Assembly: GCF_014203365.1 (NCBI RefSeq) | Contig: NZ_JACHIS010000001.1 | Coordinates: forward strand, 1,178,001 to 1,242,000 | DNA: 64,000 bases | Direction of reading: 5' to 3' | Origin: Actinoalloteichus hymeniacidonis | Lineage (GTDB): Bacteria; Actinomycetota; Actinomycetes; Mycobacteriales; Pseudonocardiaceae | Shown here: in pieces, positions 1-11,085 of the stretch | How the letters are laid out: each line of letters starts with the position of its first letter | Numbering within the stretch: the stretch's first letter is position 1 | Notes under the pieces: model-generated | What the model was told of the DNA's origin: nothing | The model's input: only the letters and a program-made list of their open reading frames with translations | Database searches by the model: none | Position numbers and translations under genes: made by a program

Positions 1-485
1 AGCAGCGGCTCGTCGACCGCGACGGAGTCGCCGACCTGCTTGAGCCAACGCGTCACGGTGCCCTCGGTGACGCTCTCGCCGAGCGCGGGCATCGGCACGG
101 GCGTGCCCTGGCTGCCGCCACCACCCTGCGCGGGCTGGGCAGGCGCGGCGGCGGGCTCGGCGGGTGCGGCCGCCGCAGGAGTGGGCTCGGGCTCCGCAGC
201 GGGAGCCGCCTGCTCCGGTTCGGCGGCGGGTGCCGGGGCACCGCCGGAGCCGTCGTCGATGACGGCCAGCTCGGCCCCCACGTCGACGGTCTCGTCCTCG
301 GGGGCGATGATGCGCTGCAGGATGCCCGCCGCAGGGGACGGGATCTCGGTGTCGACCTTGTCGGTGGAGACCTCCAGCAGCGGCTCGTCGACCTCGACGC
401 GGTCGCCTTCCTGCTTGAGCCACCGGGTGACGGTGCCCTCGGTGACACTCTCACCGAGTGCGGGCATCTGGACGGAGAAGGCCAT
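1..485 (-). CDS. sucB: 2-oxo acid dehydrogenase E2 (dihydrolipoamide acyltransferase), N-terminal part
   Basis: Only the first ~161 codons are inside the window; the gene runs off the left edge. The start is the ATG at 485. Residues 1-80 form a lipoyl domain with the lipoylation motif DKVDTE (Lys43). An Ala/Pro/Gly-rich swinging-arm linker follows, and then a second lipoyl domain begins with an almost identical sequence ([18 protein letters not shown]). E2 subunits carry acyl groups on lipoyl-lysine between E1 and E3. Two tandem lipoyl domains fit the actinobacterial SucB/DlaT type, which can serve both the pyruvate and the 2-oxoglutarate complexes; which it serves here cannot be told without the catalytic domain. 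The E3 gene lies 54 nt upstream on the same strand, so the two probably form one transcription unit. Confidence 0.9.
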   Translation of the reverse strand, partial: MAFSVQMPALGESVTEGTVTRWLKQEGDRVEVDEPLLEVSTDKVDTEIPSPAAGILQRIIAPEDETVDVGAELAVIDDGSGGAPAPAAEPEQAAPAAEPEPTPAAAAPAEPAAAPAQPAQGGGGSQGTPVPMPALGESVTEGTVTRWLKQVGDSVAVDEPL

Positions 486-539
486 GGTTCGCTGACTCCT
501 CGAACTAGTCGCTCGTTGGGGAAGTTCCTCGCGCCGGCA

Positions 540-1922
<1,383 letters not shown>

Positions 1923-2195
1923 GGGATCTCCTTGCGAGGCATCGACAGGTGGTCGCGTATGAGCGAGTACAGCGCCGGTCGTCGCTGGTACCCATCGCCA
2001 TCTTGTCACCACGCTGGGCGTGTCGGCGACGCGGCCTCACGACCTCGGATCCGCTCGCGCGCCGAGGGTATCGGTGTGGTGACCGTCCGTCGGCGCCGTC
2101 GAGCCCCTCGGATCTCGCGGTCGATCGGCCGGGACGTCACCGAGGTGACACCTGGGGCTGGCAGGATCGTAGGTGCCTAGAAGGAGGTGTCCGTT

Positions 2196-2549
2196 GTGGG
2201 CCTTTTCAGCAGGTTTCGCAAGAACCGTCAGCGTCCTGGAACGACCCGTGTCGCCAACAAGGAGGACACGAGTCATCTGGAGGAGTGGGCGGCCGCGCGA
2301 CGCGGCGTCGAAGCCTTCGTCGAACCGAAGACCACGGTGACCGAGACCACGATCGTCTTCGTCGCCCACGACGGCGAGTGGACTCGGCGGCGGATCGCCG
2401 GACCCGATGCCGCCAAACAACTCGCGAAGAAACTGGCCATGCCGGTGTACGACGTCGGTCTGGTCGGCTATCCGCAACGGATGCGTGATTTCCAGGCCAG
2501 GCAGCGCGCGGCCCGTAAGCAGGAGCAGCGCCGCCGGCTGGAGGACTGA
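2196..2549 (+). CDS. Small conserved actinobacterial protein of unknown function
   Basis: About 117 aa, soluble and charged, beginning VGLFSRFRKNRQ and ending in an Arg/Lys/Glu-rich helix (QRAARKQEQRRRLED). The middle reads like a compact alpha/beta domain (a TIVFVAHDGEWTRRRI strand, then DAAKQLAKKLAMPVYDVGLVGYPQRM). AAGGAGG at 2181-2187 gives 8-nt spacing to the GTG at 2196; a GTG at 2187 overlaps that ribosome site and is less likely. I do not recognise a named family. It stands alone between lpdA, which is divergent, and pepA, which is convergent. Confidence 0.75.
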   Translation: MGLFSRFRKNRQRPGTTRVANKEDTSHLEEWAAARRGVEAFVEPKTTVTETTIVFVAHDGEWTRRRIAGPDAAKQLAKKLAMPVYDVGLVGYPQRMRDFQARQRAARKQEQRRRLED

Positions 2550-2579
2550 AGGCCTCGATCGGACCGGCCGACGGCCTTC
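2548..2579 (+). terminator. Hairpin after the small conserved gene
   Basis: Seven-base inverted repeat GAAGGCC/GGCCTTC starting on the stop codon of the upstream gene, with a GC-rich interior. There is no T-tract, so it is only a candidate terminator. Confidence 0.4.
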
Positions 2580-2820
2580 GCACCGGCTGGTGGGGTCGCG
2601 GCGACGGCGACGTCCTCGGGCGCTCGGCCGCGCGCACCCACGAATCCGATGCGCCCCAGGCGAAGGCGACGCTGAACGCCCCCACCACGACGGGCGCCCG
2701 TCGCCTGCGAGGCCGACGCCGTGTGGATCCACCGAAGGAGCCGGGCACCGTGGCGAGTCGATCCAACCCGCCACGGTGGTCCTCGATGACCGAGCTCTAT
2801 TCGGCGTTACCCCGAGCTGT

Positions 2821-4317
2821 TCAGCCCTGCTCGGCGATGTCGGCGAGCACGGCGGCGATGGTGCGCACCGGAACGCCGGTCCCGCCCTTGGGCGTGTAGC
2901 CCCAGGCGCCCTTGTCGTTGTAGGACGGGCCCGCGATGTCGATGTGCACCCACGGCAGATCGTCGGCGACGAACTCGCGGAGGAAGATCCCGGCGGCGAG
3001 CATGCCGCCCCAGCGGTGTCCCGTGACGTTGGCCAGGTCGGCGAGCTTGGAATCCAGGTCGCCTCGGAGCTCCTCTGGCAACGGCATCGCCCAGCCGCCC
3101 TCACCGGTGGCCCGAGCCAGCTCCGCCACCCGGTCGCGGAACTCCTCGGAGCCCATCACGCCCGCGGTCCGCTTGCCCAGCGCGACGACCTGTGCGCCGG
3201 TCAGCGTCGAGGTCTCGATGAGGTAGTCGGGCTCGTCCTCGGCCGCACGGGTGATCGCGTCGGCCAGGATCAGCCTGCCCTCGGCGTCGGTGTTGAGGAT
3301 CTCGACGGTCTTGCCGCCGAACATGGTCAGCACGTCGCCGGGCCGGTAGGCGGTGCCCGATGGCAGGTTCTCCACCAACGGCACCGTCGCGGTGATCTCC
3401 AGCGGGTAGCCCAGTTCCGCCGCCAGCACCACGGTGGCCACCACTGCGGCGGCGCCTGCCATGTCGCTGGTCATGTGGTGCATGTCGGCGGCGGGCTTGA
3501 GGGAGATGCCGCCGCTGTCGAAGGTCACGCCCTTACCGACCAGCGCCACCTTCTTGGCCGCCTTCGCACCCTTGTAGCGCAGGCGAAGCAGCCGGGGCGG
3601 GCGGGAGGAGCCTGCGCCGACGCCGAGGATGCCGCCGTAGCCCTCCTTGGCCAGCTCCTTCTCGTCGAGCACCTCGAGTTCGACGTCGGTGCCCCGGATC
3701 AGGTCGGCGGTCCGCTGTGCGAACGACTCCGGGAACAGGTCGTTGGGCGGGGTGTTGACCAGGTCGCGGGCCGAGTTCACGGCCTTGGCGATCGCGGTGG
3801 CCGCGGTCAGGCTCGCGGACCCGTCGCCCTCCAGGTCGGCGGCCTTGACGAAGGTGACCGAGTCCAGTGCGCGACCCTCCTCGCTCGACTTGTACTGGTC
3901 GAAGCGGTAGGCGCCGAGGCCGGTGCCCTGGGCCGCCGCGCCGAGGTCGAGCGTCGACAGGGTGCTCACGACCTGCGCGACGTCGTCGCCCAGCGCCCTG
4001 GTCGCAGCACCGGAGGCGCGGCGAACCTGTTCGGCGGTGACGTTGCCACTCGCATCGGTCTTGCCGAGGCCGACGGCGATGAGCAGCGGGGCGGTGGTCC
4101 GTCCCTGGGTGGGGATCTTGACGACCTCGTCGGCGCGGCCGGTCGCACCCACCACGGTGAGCAGGGCGGCGAGGCCACCGGGGAACGCCGCGTCGACCGT
4201 GGGGGCACCGGGTGCGGGCAGGACGCCGTCAGTGCCCTGCACGGTGCCGATGATCAGGACGTCCGCGACCAGGCCGACAGGATCACTGTCGGTGACGGCA
4301 AGCGTGGGGCTGCTCAC
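2821..4317 (-). CDS. pepA: Leucyl aminopeptidase (M17 cytosol aminopeptidase)
   Basis: Predicted 498 aa. The C-terminal two thirds carry the M17 di-metal catalytic core: VGKGVTFDSGGISLKP (metal-binding Lys/Asp), the Asp in SDMAGAAAV, and the signature NTDAEGRL with its metal-binding Asp and Glu. The N-terminal ~170 residues are the less conserved macro-like domain. The enzyme removes N-terminal residues from peptides during protein turnover. The GTG at 4317 is chosen because GAAGGAG sits 7 nt upstream; the open frame extends a further 83 codons, but those read as non-coding. It is transcribed towards the preceding small gene and divergently from the permease. Confidence 0.95.
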   Translation of the reverse strand: MSSPTLAVTDSDPVGLVADVLIIGTVQGTDGVLPAPGAPTVDAAFPGGLAALLTVVGATGRADEVVKIPTQGRTTAPLLIAVGLGKTDASGNVTAEQVRRASGAATRALGDDVAQVVSTLSTLDLGAAAQGTGLGAYRFDQYKSSEEGRALDSVTFVKAADLEGDGSASLTAATAIAKAVNSARDLVNTPPNDLFPESFAQRTADLIRGTDVELEVLDEKELAKEGYGGILGVGAGSSRPPRLLRLRYKGAKAAKKVALVGKGVTFDSGGISLKPAADMHHMTSDMAGAAAVVATVVLAAELGYPLEITATVPLVENLPSGTAYRPGDVLTMFGGKTVEILNTDAEGRLILADAITRAAEDEPDYLIETSTLTGAQVVALGKRTAGVMGSEEFRDRVAELARATGEGGWAMPLPEELRGDLDSKLADLANVTGHRWGGMLAAGIFLREFVADDLPWVHIDIAGPSYNDKGAWGYTPKGGTGVPVRTIAAVLADIAEQG

Positions 4318-4526
4318 GAGAGGCTCCTTCGCAACGTGTTCTCGCCCCGACCCGTCGTCGCCGGGCGGGGCCGTGCTCCTGCAGCGCATGGTAGAACCCC
4401 GATGAGCTGGTGGTTCCGCCGCCCGAGCCGGGAAATCCGCCACCTGCGATCTGTTACTGTCCGTGCTCGTCCGGCTGCACGATCGGCTGTCTTTCGCGGG
4501 AGCGTGCGATCTGGAACGGTGTAGCG

Positions 4527-5792
4527 GTGACGCGACTGTTGACGTCTGACCGGCGCACGTCGCCACTGTCCCTCATCGGTTCCGCGCTCGCGGCCCTGGT
4601 CGGCTCGCTCGGTGTCGGTGTCTTCCTGGTGCCTGCTCTCGGCGTGGCCACGGCGGGTCGGTGGCTGCCGCTCGCGGTGCTCATCGCCTTGGTCGCCGCG
4701 ATCTGCACGGTGAGTTCGTCGGTGGTGGTGGCCGCAGCCCGCAACAGGTCGGGGAATTCGCATCGGGGCGGGTACGTCGACCTGCGCGATCAGTTGGGCA
4801 GGCAGCCGGCGCGGGTGAGCTGGCTGGCCTTCGTGACCGGTCAGGTGGTCCTGGCCTGCGGAGTCGCCGGGGTACTGGTCGACTATCTCTGGCCCGGTCA
4901 GCGGTCCTGGGCCGGTCCGCTGGTGATCCTGGTGGCGGTTACCGTCCTGATCGGACGGCTGCCCCGACCACGGGGAACCCGCCTGCTGCCGTTGTCGGTG
5001 CTGGCTGTGTCGGTGATCGTGGTGATCGCGGCCTTCGCGCTCGAACCGCCCGCACCCACCGGTGCGGCCGCCGCGCCACCGGTCGACCTGACCGGCTTCG
5101 CGGAGGCCGCCGCCGTCGCCTTCCTCGCCTTCTGCGGCTTCGAACGGTTCACCACCGATCCGACCCGGCACCGCGCGTCGGCAGGCCGACCGGGCGTGCT
5201 CGCCCCGATGGTCATCGCCCTGTCGGTGTCGGCCGCACTGCTGCTGGTGATCGCGATGGCCGGGGTGTATCAACTCGGTGTCCAGCGGTTCGGCCTGTCG
5301 CCGATCCCGCTCGCGGACCTGCTCGTGGTGGCCGATGCGGGCCCGCTGTCCACCCTGGTCGGGATCGCCGCGCTCGCGGGGCTGCTGCCCGCGGTGCTCG
5401 GCGCGTTGGCCTCCGCGCGGGACGCGGTGCGGGTGGCCGTCGACGAGGGTGAACTGCGCAATCCGTTCCGGGCCGCTCGGACAGGCACCGCCGCGCCGAG
5501 TCGTGCGGCGGAGCTGCTGGTCGGGATACCGGCGGGCCTGGTGGTCCTGACCATGGAGCCTGCCGCAGCGTTGGCGCTGGGCTGCTGCCTGTTGCTCGCG
5601 CACTACGCGTTCCTCAACGTCGCCGCACGGCTGCTCGCCGAGACCGGTGCCTCGGAGCGATTGGGCTGCGCAGGCATGTTCGCGACGGTGATCCTGGCGA
5701 TGAGCCTGCCGGTCTCCGCGTTGCTGGGCACCGTGGTGGTCCTGGGTGTGGGTAGTTGCTTGCTCGCATTGATCGCGCGCCGGGACAGGTAG
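4527..5792 (+). CDS. APC-superfamily-like integral membrane protein
   Basis: About 421 aa, with roughly 11-12 hydrophobic segments separated by short Arg-rich loops. The N-terminus ([38 protein letters not shown]) has the Gly-rich first helix typical of amino acid/polyamine/organocation permeases, followed by an [10 protein letters not shown] segment. Substrate cannot be told. The GTG at 4527 places the first helix about 15 residues from the start. The stop codon overlaps the -10 element of gcvT. Pro and Ala content is high and no soluble domain is visible. An amino acid permease is the best guess by topology, not by a diagnostic motif. Confidence 0.7.
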   Translation: MTRLLTSDRRTSPLSLIGSALAALVGSLGVGVFLVPALGVATAGRWLPLAVLIALVAAICTVSSSVVVAAARNRSGNSHRGGYVDLRDQLGRQPARVSWLAFVTGQVVLACGVAGVLVDYLWPGQRSWAGPLVILVAVTVLIGRLPRPRGTRLLPLSVLAVSVIVVIAAFALEPPAPTGAAAAPPVDLTGFAEAAAVAFLAFCGFERFTTDPTRHRASAGRPGVLAPMVIALSVSAALLLVIAMAGVYQLGVQRFGLSPIPLADLLVVADAGPLSTLVGIAALAGLLPAVLGALASARDAVRVAVDEGELRNPFRAARTGTAAPSRAAELLVGIPAGLVVLTMEPAAALALGCCLLLAHYAFLNVAARLLAETGASERLGCAGMFATVILAMSLPVSALLGTVVVLGVGSCLLALIARRDR

Positions 5793-5795
5793 CCT
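5790..5795 (+). promoter_or_regulatory. -10-like TAGCCT for leaderless gcvT
   Basis: TAGCCT starts on the stop codon of the upstream gene and ends 8 nt before the gcvT GTG. No ribosome site lies in between, which supports the GTG at 5804. Confidence 0.5.
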
Positions 5796-5803
5796 GCGCG
5801 GTC

Positions 5804-6931
5804 GTGAGCCAGCGTGCAGAGTCAGCGAAGTCCGAATCCCGTCGTGGTCCGCTGCATCGGGCCCATGAATCGCTGGGTGCGGTGTTCGCGCCCTTCGGCG
5901 GCTGGGAGATGCCGCTGCAGTACAGCGGCGGCGGCGTGGTCGCCGAGCACACCGCGGTCCGTGAGTCGGTGGGCGTCTTCGACGTCTCCCATCTCGGCAA
6001 GGCGACGGTCGCGGGCCCGGGTGCTGCGGCGTTCGTCAACTCCTGCCTGAGCAACGACCTGAACCGGATCTCGGCGGGCAAGGCGCAGTACACCCTGTGC
6101 TGCACCGAGGAGGGCGGGGTCGTCGACGACCTCATCGCCTACCTGGTCGACGAGGATCGGGTGTTCTTGGTGCCGAATGCCGCGAACACCACGGAGGTGG
6201 TGCGCAGATTGCGTGCGGCCGCCCCCGCCGGGATCAGCGTGACCGACCAGCATGAGGAGTTCGGCGTGCTGGCGGTGCAGGGCCCGCAGTCCGCTGCGGT
6301 GCTCGACGCCATCGGGCTGCCCGCCGAACTCGACTACATGGCCTTCACCGATGCACGGTGGCGCGACACCGAGGTCCGGGTCTGCCGCACCGGTTACACC
6401 GGGGAGCACGGTTACGAACTGCTGCCGAGGTGGGACGACGCCCCGGCGCTGTGGGAGGCGCTGCTGGCGGCGGCGGCCGAGTTCGGTGGTCGCGCCGGTG
6501 GCCTCGGCGCGCGGGACACCCTGCGCACCGAGATGGGCTATGCCCTGCACGGACACGAGCTCTCCACCGAGATCAGCCCGCTGCAGGGGTCGGCAGGCTG
6601 GGCGGTCGGCTGGAAGAAAGAGGCGTTCTGGGGTCGGGACGCGCTGCTCGCCGAGAAGCAGGCGGGCGCGACCCGGAAGCTGCGTGGGCTGCGGGCCCTC
6701 GGCCGGGGAGTTCCGCGCGCCGAGATGGTCGTGCGGGATACGGCGGGCACCGAGATCGGCCGGACGACCTCCGGCGGGTTCTCGCCGACGCTCAAGACCG
6801 GCATCGCCCTGGCCCTGTTGGACACCTCGGCCGAGGTCAAGCCCGGTGCCGAGGTGGTCGTCGACGTGCGCGGCCGGGCGCTTGCCTGCGAGGTCGTCGC
6901 GCCGCCCTTCGTCGAATCCCACGTCCGCTGA
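5804..6931 (+). CDS. gcvT: Aminomethyltransferase, glycine cleavage T protein
   Basis: Predicted 375 aa. T protein transfers the aminomethyl-derived one-carbon unit to tetrahydrofolate and releases ammonia. Characteristic segments are the N-terminal [25 protein letters not shown], the VFDVSHLGK motif (substrate Asp), a folate-binding [12 protein letters not shown], and the C-terminal [22 protein letters not shown] barrel. No gcvP or gcvH is nearby; gcvT apart from them next to ilvE is the arrangement I recall in mycobacteria. The GTG at 5804 gives the expected N-terminus. An upstream in-frame ATG at 5756 lies inside the preceding gene and is not needed. Confidence 0.95.
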   Translation: MSQRAESAKSESRRGPLHRAHESLGAVFAPFGGWEMPLQYSGGGVVAEHTAVRESVGVFDVSHLGKATVAGPGAAAFVNSCLSNDLNRISAGKAQYTLCCTEEGGVVDDLIAYLVDEDRVFLVPNAANTTEVVRRLRAAAPAGISVTDQHEEFGVLAVQGPQSAAVLDAIGLPAELDYMAFTDARWRDTEVRVCRTGYTGEHGYELLPRWDDAPALWEALLAAAAEFGGRAGGLGARDTLRTEMGYALHGHELSTEISPLQGSAGWAVGWKKEAFWGRDALLAEKQAGATRKLRGLRALGRGVPRAEMVVRDTAGTEIGRTTSGGFSPTLKTGIALALLDTSAEVKPGAEVVVDVRGRALACEVVAPPFVESHVR

Positions 6932-7065
6932 GGACAACACCCGCGCTTTCGCGTCCGAGCCGTCGTCTGCCCGAGCAGCCCTTCGACGATCGGTTGATCG
7001 TTGAACCGCTAGTAGTCGGTCGTCCAACATTCGGGTAGGCGACGCTCGGAGTACGGAAGAAGTAT

Positions 7066-7071
7066 TAGGCT
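7066..7071 (+). promoter_or_regulatory. -10-like TAGGCT for leaderless ilvE
   Basis: TAGGCT is followed by six bases and then ATG, so transcription would begin on the start codon. The 134 nt between gcvT and this element hold no gene I can support. Confidence 0.6.
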
Positions 7072-7077
7072 GCGGCC

Positions 7078-8178
7078 ATGACCTCGGTGTTGCCTTTCTC
7101 CAGAACCCTGAACCCGAGCCCCGCCACGCCGGAACGCCTCGCCGAGGTACTCGCCAGCCCCGGCTTCGGGCGGTACTTCACCGACCACATGGTCCGCATC
7201 GACTGGAACGAACGCGATGGCTGGCACGACGCCAGACTCACGCCGTACGAGCCGTTCCAGCTGGACCCGGCGGCGATGGTGCTGCACTACGGGCAGGCGA
7301 TCTTCGAGGGTCTCAAGGCATACCGCCAGGCCGACGGCACCGTGGCCTCCTTCCGGCCGGAGGCCAACGCGGCCCGGTTCCGCGCCTCGGCGCGCCGAAT
7401 GGCGATGCCGGAGCTGCCCGACGAGCTGTTCCTCGGCGCGATCACCGAGCTGATCGACGTCGACCGTCGCTGGGTCCCGGAGCACGCCGAGGAGTCGCTG
7501 TACCTGCGGCCCTACCTGATCTCCACCGAGGTCGGGCTCGGGGTGCGGCCCGCCAACGAGTACGCGTTCCTGCTGATCGCCTCGCCTGCGGGCGCTTATT
7601 TCGCGGGCGGGATCAACCCGGTGACGGTGTGGCTGAGCACCGAGTTCACCCGGGCGGCACCCGGAGGCACCGGCGCGGCGAAGTTCGCGGGCAATTACGC
7701 GGCATCCCTGCTCGCCCAGGCCCAGGCCGCCGAGAAGGGTTGCGACCAGGTGGTGTGGCTCGACGCGGTCGAGCACCGCTGGGTCGAGGAGATGGGCGGC
7801 ATGAACCTGTGCTTCGTGCGGGGTTCCGGCGCCGATGCCACCGTGGTCACGCCCGAGCTGACCGGCACGCTGTTGCCGGGCATCACGCGGGATTCCCTGC
7901 TGCGGTTGGCCGCCGACCTCGGCTACCGCACCGAGGAGGCGCGGATCTCGGTGCAGGACTGGGAATCCGGCGTCGCCGCAGGCGAGATCACCGAGGTGTT
8001 CGCGTGCGGTACCGCAGCGGTGATCACCCCGGTCGGCGCGGCCAAGCACGAGGGCGGCGAGTTCGTCATCGGCGAGGGCAAGACCGGTCCGGTCACCCAG
8101 CGCCTGCGGGACGCGCTGATCTCGATCCAGCGCGGCAGCGCCCCCGACCAGCACGGCTGGCAGCACAACTTCGGCTGA
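7078..8178 (+). CDS. ilvE: Branched-chain amino acid aminotransferase
   Basis: Predicted 366-aa fold-type IV PLP enzyme that interconverts Leu/Ile/Val and their 2-oxo acids with glutamate. The PLP lysine is Lys202 in [15 protein letters not shown]. Other class IV landmarks are [15 protein letters not shown] near residue 70, the Y-L-R-P segment, [22 protein letters not shown], and [12 protein letters not shown], which binds the cofactor phosphate. Length is usual for the long actinobacterial form. It runs convergently into cobS with only 9 nt between the stop codons and no hairpin, so read-through or antisense overlap is possible. Confidence 0.96.
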   Translation: MTSVLPFSRTLNPSPATPERLAEVLASPGFGRYFTDHMVRIDWNERDGWHDARLTPYEPFQLDPAAMVLHYGQAIFEGLKAYRQADGTVASFRPEANAARFRASARRMAMPELPDELFLGAITELIDVDRRWVPEHAEESLYLRPYLISTEVGLGVRPANEYAFLLIASPAGAYFAGGINPVTVWLSTEFTRAAPGGTGAAKFAGNYAASLLAQAQAAEKGCDQVVWLDAVEHRWVEEMGGMNLCFVRGSGADATVVTPELTGTLLPGITRDSLLRLAADLGYRTEEARISVQDWESGVAAGEITEVFACGTAAVITPVGAAKHEGGEFVIGEGKTGPVTQRLRDALISIQRGSAPDQHGWQHNFG

Positions 8179-8187
8179 GCCGAGCAG

Positions 8188-8928
8188 TCACCCGGCGGCG
8201 ACGGCCGCGACCAGGACGATCGTGGTCGCGGCCTCGCTCGCCGCGCCGAGCACGTCCCCGGTGACCCCGCCGAAGCGCCGGGTGGTGTGGGCCGAGAGCA
8301 GCACAGTCATCCCCAGCGCCGCCACGGCCCCGGCGAGGCCGAACCAACCGCAGGCGGCCGTCGCGGCGAGGGCGAGCACCGCCCACCATCCGACGACGAG
8401 TCCGGGTGCCTGGCTGCCCGCGACCATCGCGCCGAGCCCATCGGGCCGAGCGGCGGGCACCCCGCGTCGACAGCACCAACCGAAGGCCGCGCGGCCCGTG
8501 GCCAGCGCGACCGGGACGATCCACCATGAACCCGCGGTCGCCAGCGCGGCGTAGCAGGCGGCCTGGATGCCGAGCACCAGGATCAACGCCACCACCGCGA
8601 ACGGGCCCGCCCCGCCATCGCGCATCACCGCCAGCGCACGTTGTCGATCGCCGTAGCAACCGAGTCCGTCCGCGGTGTCGGCCAGCCCGTCCAGATGCAT
8701 CGCCCTGGTGGACAGCGTCAGTGCGCCGACGGTGAGCAGTCCCGCGACGGTCGGGTCGATGCCGAGCAGGGTGGCACCGGCCAGCACACCGATGCCCAGT
8801 GCACCCAGCAGTCCGCCGACCAGCGGGGCGAGGGCGATGGCCTGTCCGGCAGCCCTGGCATCGACGGTCCTGGTGGGCACCGGCAGCACGGTGAGCCAGC
8901 TCAACGCCAGCCGAATCCCATCGCCCAT
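8188..8928 (-). CDS. cobS: Adenosylcobinamide-GDP ribazoletransferase (cobalamin synthase)
   Basis: Predicted 246-aa polytopic membrane enzyme that joins adenosylcobinamide-GDP to alpha-ribazole, the last step of the nucleotide loop. The signature MHLDGLADTADGLGCYGDRQRALAVMRDGGAGPFA, with its acidic metal-binding residues, is near residues 75-110. Five or six hydrophobic segments follow. The ATG at 8928 (MGDGIRLALSWLTVLPV) matches the usual N-terminus; a GTG at 8934 would add two residues. Last gene of the cobU-cobT-cobS operon, 21 nt after cobT. Confidence 0.93.
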   Translation of the reverse strand: MGDGIRLALSWLTVLPVPTRTVDARAAGQAIALAPLVGGLLGALGIGVLAGATLLGIDPTVAGLLTVGALTLSTRAMHLDGLADTADGLGCYGDRQRALAVMRDGGAGPFAVVALILVLGIQAACYAALATAGSWWIVPVALATGRAAFGWCCRRGVPAARPDGLGAMVAGSQAPGLVVGWWAVLALAATAACGWFGLAGAVAALGMTVLLSAHTTRRFGGVTGDVLGAASEAATTIVLVAAVAAG

Positions 8929-8949
8929 TCCCACCCCGCTCGCGGCGAA

Positions 8950-10023
8950 TCAGTCCGAGGTCGGACCGGTGACGCCGGCTTCCTCGAAGGTCGCCATCTC
9001 GGCCAGCACCCGACAGGACAGCGTCAGCAGCGGCAGCGCGGCCAGCGCGCCGGCCCCCTCGCCGAGCCGCATACCCAAATCCAGCAGCGGCGTCAGATCG
9101 AGCTGATCGAGGACCAGCGCGTGCGCCGGTTCGGCGGAACGATGTCCGGCCAGCCACCACTTCCGGGCGTTCGGGGCGAGTTCCTCGGCGATCAACGCGG
9201 CGGCCCCGACCGCAAGGCCGTCGAGCAACACCGGGGTACGTCGGGCGGCCGCCTGCGCCAGGAAACCGCTGACCGCAGCGATGTCGGCGCCGCCTGCCAC
9301 CCGCAACAGGGCCAGCGGATCGCCTGCCACCGGCCGGGCCCGACGGAGTGCGTCCCGGATCACCGCCGCCTTGCGCATCCAGCCCGCGTCGTCGATCCCG
9401 GTGCCCCGGCCCACCACCGCCACCGGTTCGGTGTCGGTCAACGCGGCGATCAGCACGGCCGAGACCGTGGTGTTGCCGATGCCCATGTCGCCTGCGATCA
9501 GCAGGTCCGCGCCGCCGTCGATCTCCTCGTCGGCGATCGCCCGACCCGCCGCGATGGCCGCCGTCGTCTCGGCCTCGCTCAGCGCGTCCTCGCGGTTGAT
9601 CGCACCGGAGGAACGGCGCACCTTGTGCGCGGCGATCAACGAGGGCGTGTCCGTGGCGACGGCGATATCGACCACCCGGACGGTGGCATCGGCGTTGGTG
9701 GCCGCGACGTTGACCGCAGCGCCGCCGGTGAGGAAGTTCGTCACCATCTGCTCGGTGACCTCGCTGGGATACGCCGACACCCCCTCGGCGGCCACCCCGT
9801 GATCCCCGGCGAAGAGCACCACGCGGGGCCGGGCAAACGGTCGTGGCGGACAGGTTCCCTGGCAGGCGGAGATCCAGACACCCAGCTCCTCCAGCCTGCC
9901 CAGCGAGCCGGCAGGCTTGGTGAGTTGCGCGTGCCGGGCCACCGCCTGCCGGTGTGCCTGCTCGTCCGGCGGGACGATCTTGGGGAACGTGGTCTCCGGG
10001 CGATCGGCGTCTACCGTGCTCAC
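8950..10023 (-). CDS. cobT: Nicotinate-nucleotide--dimethylbenzimidazole phosphoribosyltransferase
   Basis: Predicted 357 aa. CobT makes alpha-ribazole phosphate from the lower-ligand base and nicotinate mononucleotide. Recognisable segments are [15 protein letters not shown] (entry loop), [37 protein letters not shown], the glycine-rich [14 protein letters not shown], and the C-terminal [18 protein letters not shown] with the catalytic-region Glu. The start is a GTG preceded by an AG-rich stretch. It sits between cobU and cobS in one leftward transcription unit. Confidence 0.95.
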   Translation of the reverse strand: MSTVDADRPETTFPKIVPPDEQAHRQAVARHAQLTKPAGSLGRLEELGVWISACQGTCPPRPFARPRVVLFAGDHGVAAEGVSAYPSEVTEQMVTNFLTGGAAVNVAATNADATVRVVDIAVATDTPSLIAAHKVRRSSGAINREDALSEAETTAAIAAGRAIADEEIDGGADLLIAGDMGIGNTTVSAVLIAALTDTEPVAVVGRGTGIDDAGWMRKAAVIRDALRRARPVAGDPLALLRVAGGADIAAVSGFLAQAAARRTPVLLDGLAVGAAALIAEELAPNARKWWLAGHRSAEPAHALVLDQLDLTPLLDLGMRLGEGAGALAALPLLTLSCRVLAEMATFEEAGVTGPTSD

Positions 10024-10143
10024 GTTCTGCCTTTCCTCGGGTTCGTCGGCCCGGCGCGCAAGGTGCAGCGGTGCCCGGCATCGAGGTCGTCCGCCGAGGC
10101 CCCTGGCTCGTGAACGGCAGCAGGGATGCCTGCCGTCGGCGGG

Positions 10144-10722
10144 CTACCGAAGTCGCAACGGCAGTCCGGCGACCACCAGGAACACCTCGTCGCAGACTTC
10201 GGCCAGCCGAGCATTGAGCGCGCCGAGTTCGTCGCGGAAGAGCCTGCCAGAACGTGTCGAGGGAATGACACCCAGCCCGACCTCGGCGGAGACCAACACC
10301 AACGGCGAGCCATACGCGGCGACCGCGGACACCAGTAGATCCAGCTGCTCCCGTGCCGAGGGGCCGACCGTCGCCGAGTCGGCCCACACGTCGTGATCGT
10401 CGAACAGTCCGGCCAGCCAGGTGGCCAGATCATCGACCAACACCGGCGTGGCAGGCGTCGAAGCGGCCAGTTCCCGCAGGCGGGCGGGCAGCTCGGCGCC
10501 CGTCGAGAGCTCCACGGTGCGCCACTCGGGTGGCCTGCGCGCCGTATGGGCGGCGATGCGGGCCGAGAAGTCGGCATCGGCGGGATCCCGGCGGCCGGTG
10601 GCCAGATAGACGGCGGGCCGGTCGGTGGCCAGCAGGCCCTCCGCCTGCGCCGACTTTCCAGACCGTGCGCCACCGAGGATCAGGGTGCGACCGGTGGGGG
10701 AGCCCTGCGCTGAGCCGAGCAT
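10144..10722 (-). CDS. cobU: Bifunctional adenosylcobinamide kinase/guanylyltransferase
   Basis: Predicted 192 aa. The Walker A loop GGARSGKSAQAE is at the N-terminus (residues ~17-28), with LVDDLATWLAGLF as the Walker B-like region and LVLVSAEVGLGVIP downstream. It phosphorylates adenosylcobinamide and then transfers GMP, feeding CobS. The ATG at 10722 has GAAGGA upstream. First gene of the cob operon; 120 nt separate it from cobT. No cobalamin riboswitch is evident in the 111 nt between cobU and the divergent small gene. Confidence 0.94.
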   Translation of the reverse strand: MLGSAQGSPTGRTLILGGARSGKSAQAEGLLATDRPAVYLATGRRDPADADFSARIAAHTARRPPEWRTVELSTGAELPARLRELAASTPATPVLVDDLATWLAGLFDDHDVWADSATVGPSAREQLDLLVSAVAAYGSPLVLVSAEVGLGVIPSTRSGRLFRDELGALNARLAEVCDEVFLVVAGLPLRLR

Positions 10723-10833
10723 GGTGTCCTTCGTCTGAAAGAGGTGTCCGGTGATTCACTGGTAAGCCGGGCGATCGTTCTGTCAGGCTTGATACGGCGA
10801 GGACCGCCGAGCCGAGGACGACGAGGAGTTCCG

Positions 10834-11034
10834 ATGGCCTATCACTGGCGTTACCAGGACGAGGTGGGGCGCGAGGTGCCCGGTCCGGAGATCAGTTTCG
10901 CCGAGCAGACCGCGGCCGAGCGGTGGTTCGAGACCCAGTGGTCGGAGTTGACCGACGCCGGGGTGCAGCAGGTGACCCTGGTGCACAACGGGGCCGACGT
11001 CTACGGGCCGATGAGCCTGAGCCCGGAGGCCTGA
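10834..11034 (+). CDS. Small conserved hypothetical protein
   Basis: A 66-aa acidic protein (MAYHWRYQDEVG...) rich in Trp and Glu. It reads as a single small alpha/beta domain: YHWRYQDEVGREV, then an AEQTAAERWFETQWSELTDAG helix, then a VQQVTLVHNGADVYGPMSL strand. A CGAGGAG ribosome site lies ~7 nt before the ATG. The family is not recognised, but the composition and coding bias look genuine. It is divergent from cobU and ends at a strong terminator. Confidence 0.75.
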   Translation: MAYHWRYQDEVGREVPGPEISFAEQTAAERWFETQWSELTDAGVQQVTLVHNGADVYGPMSLSPEA

Positions 11035-11046
11035 CCACGCCCGACC

Positions 11047-11078
11047 ATGCGGGCCCCGATGTGAATCGGGGCCCGCAT
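11047..11078. terminator. Perfect 14-bp stem bidirectional terminator
   Basis: ATGCGGGCCCCGAT, a GTGA tetraloop, then the exact reverse complement. It lies between two convergent genes (stops at 11034 and 11086), so it can serve both strands. Confidence 0.8.
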
Positions 11079-11085
11079 CGTGCGA

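Noticed and set aside
2407-4524. A 705-codon plus-strand frame opposite pepA
   Set aside because: Mirror frame of a clear M17 peptidase; no recognisable motif.
8093-10387. A 764-codon minus-strand frame over the cob operon
   Set aside because: Frame-shifted shadow of cobS and cobT, Arg/Gly/Ala-rich.
10723-10833. Cobalamin riboswitch upstream of cobU
   Set aside because: The region is too short and lacks the B12-box-like core.
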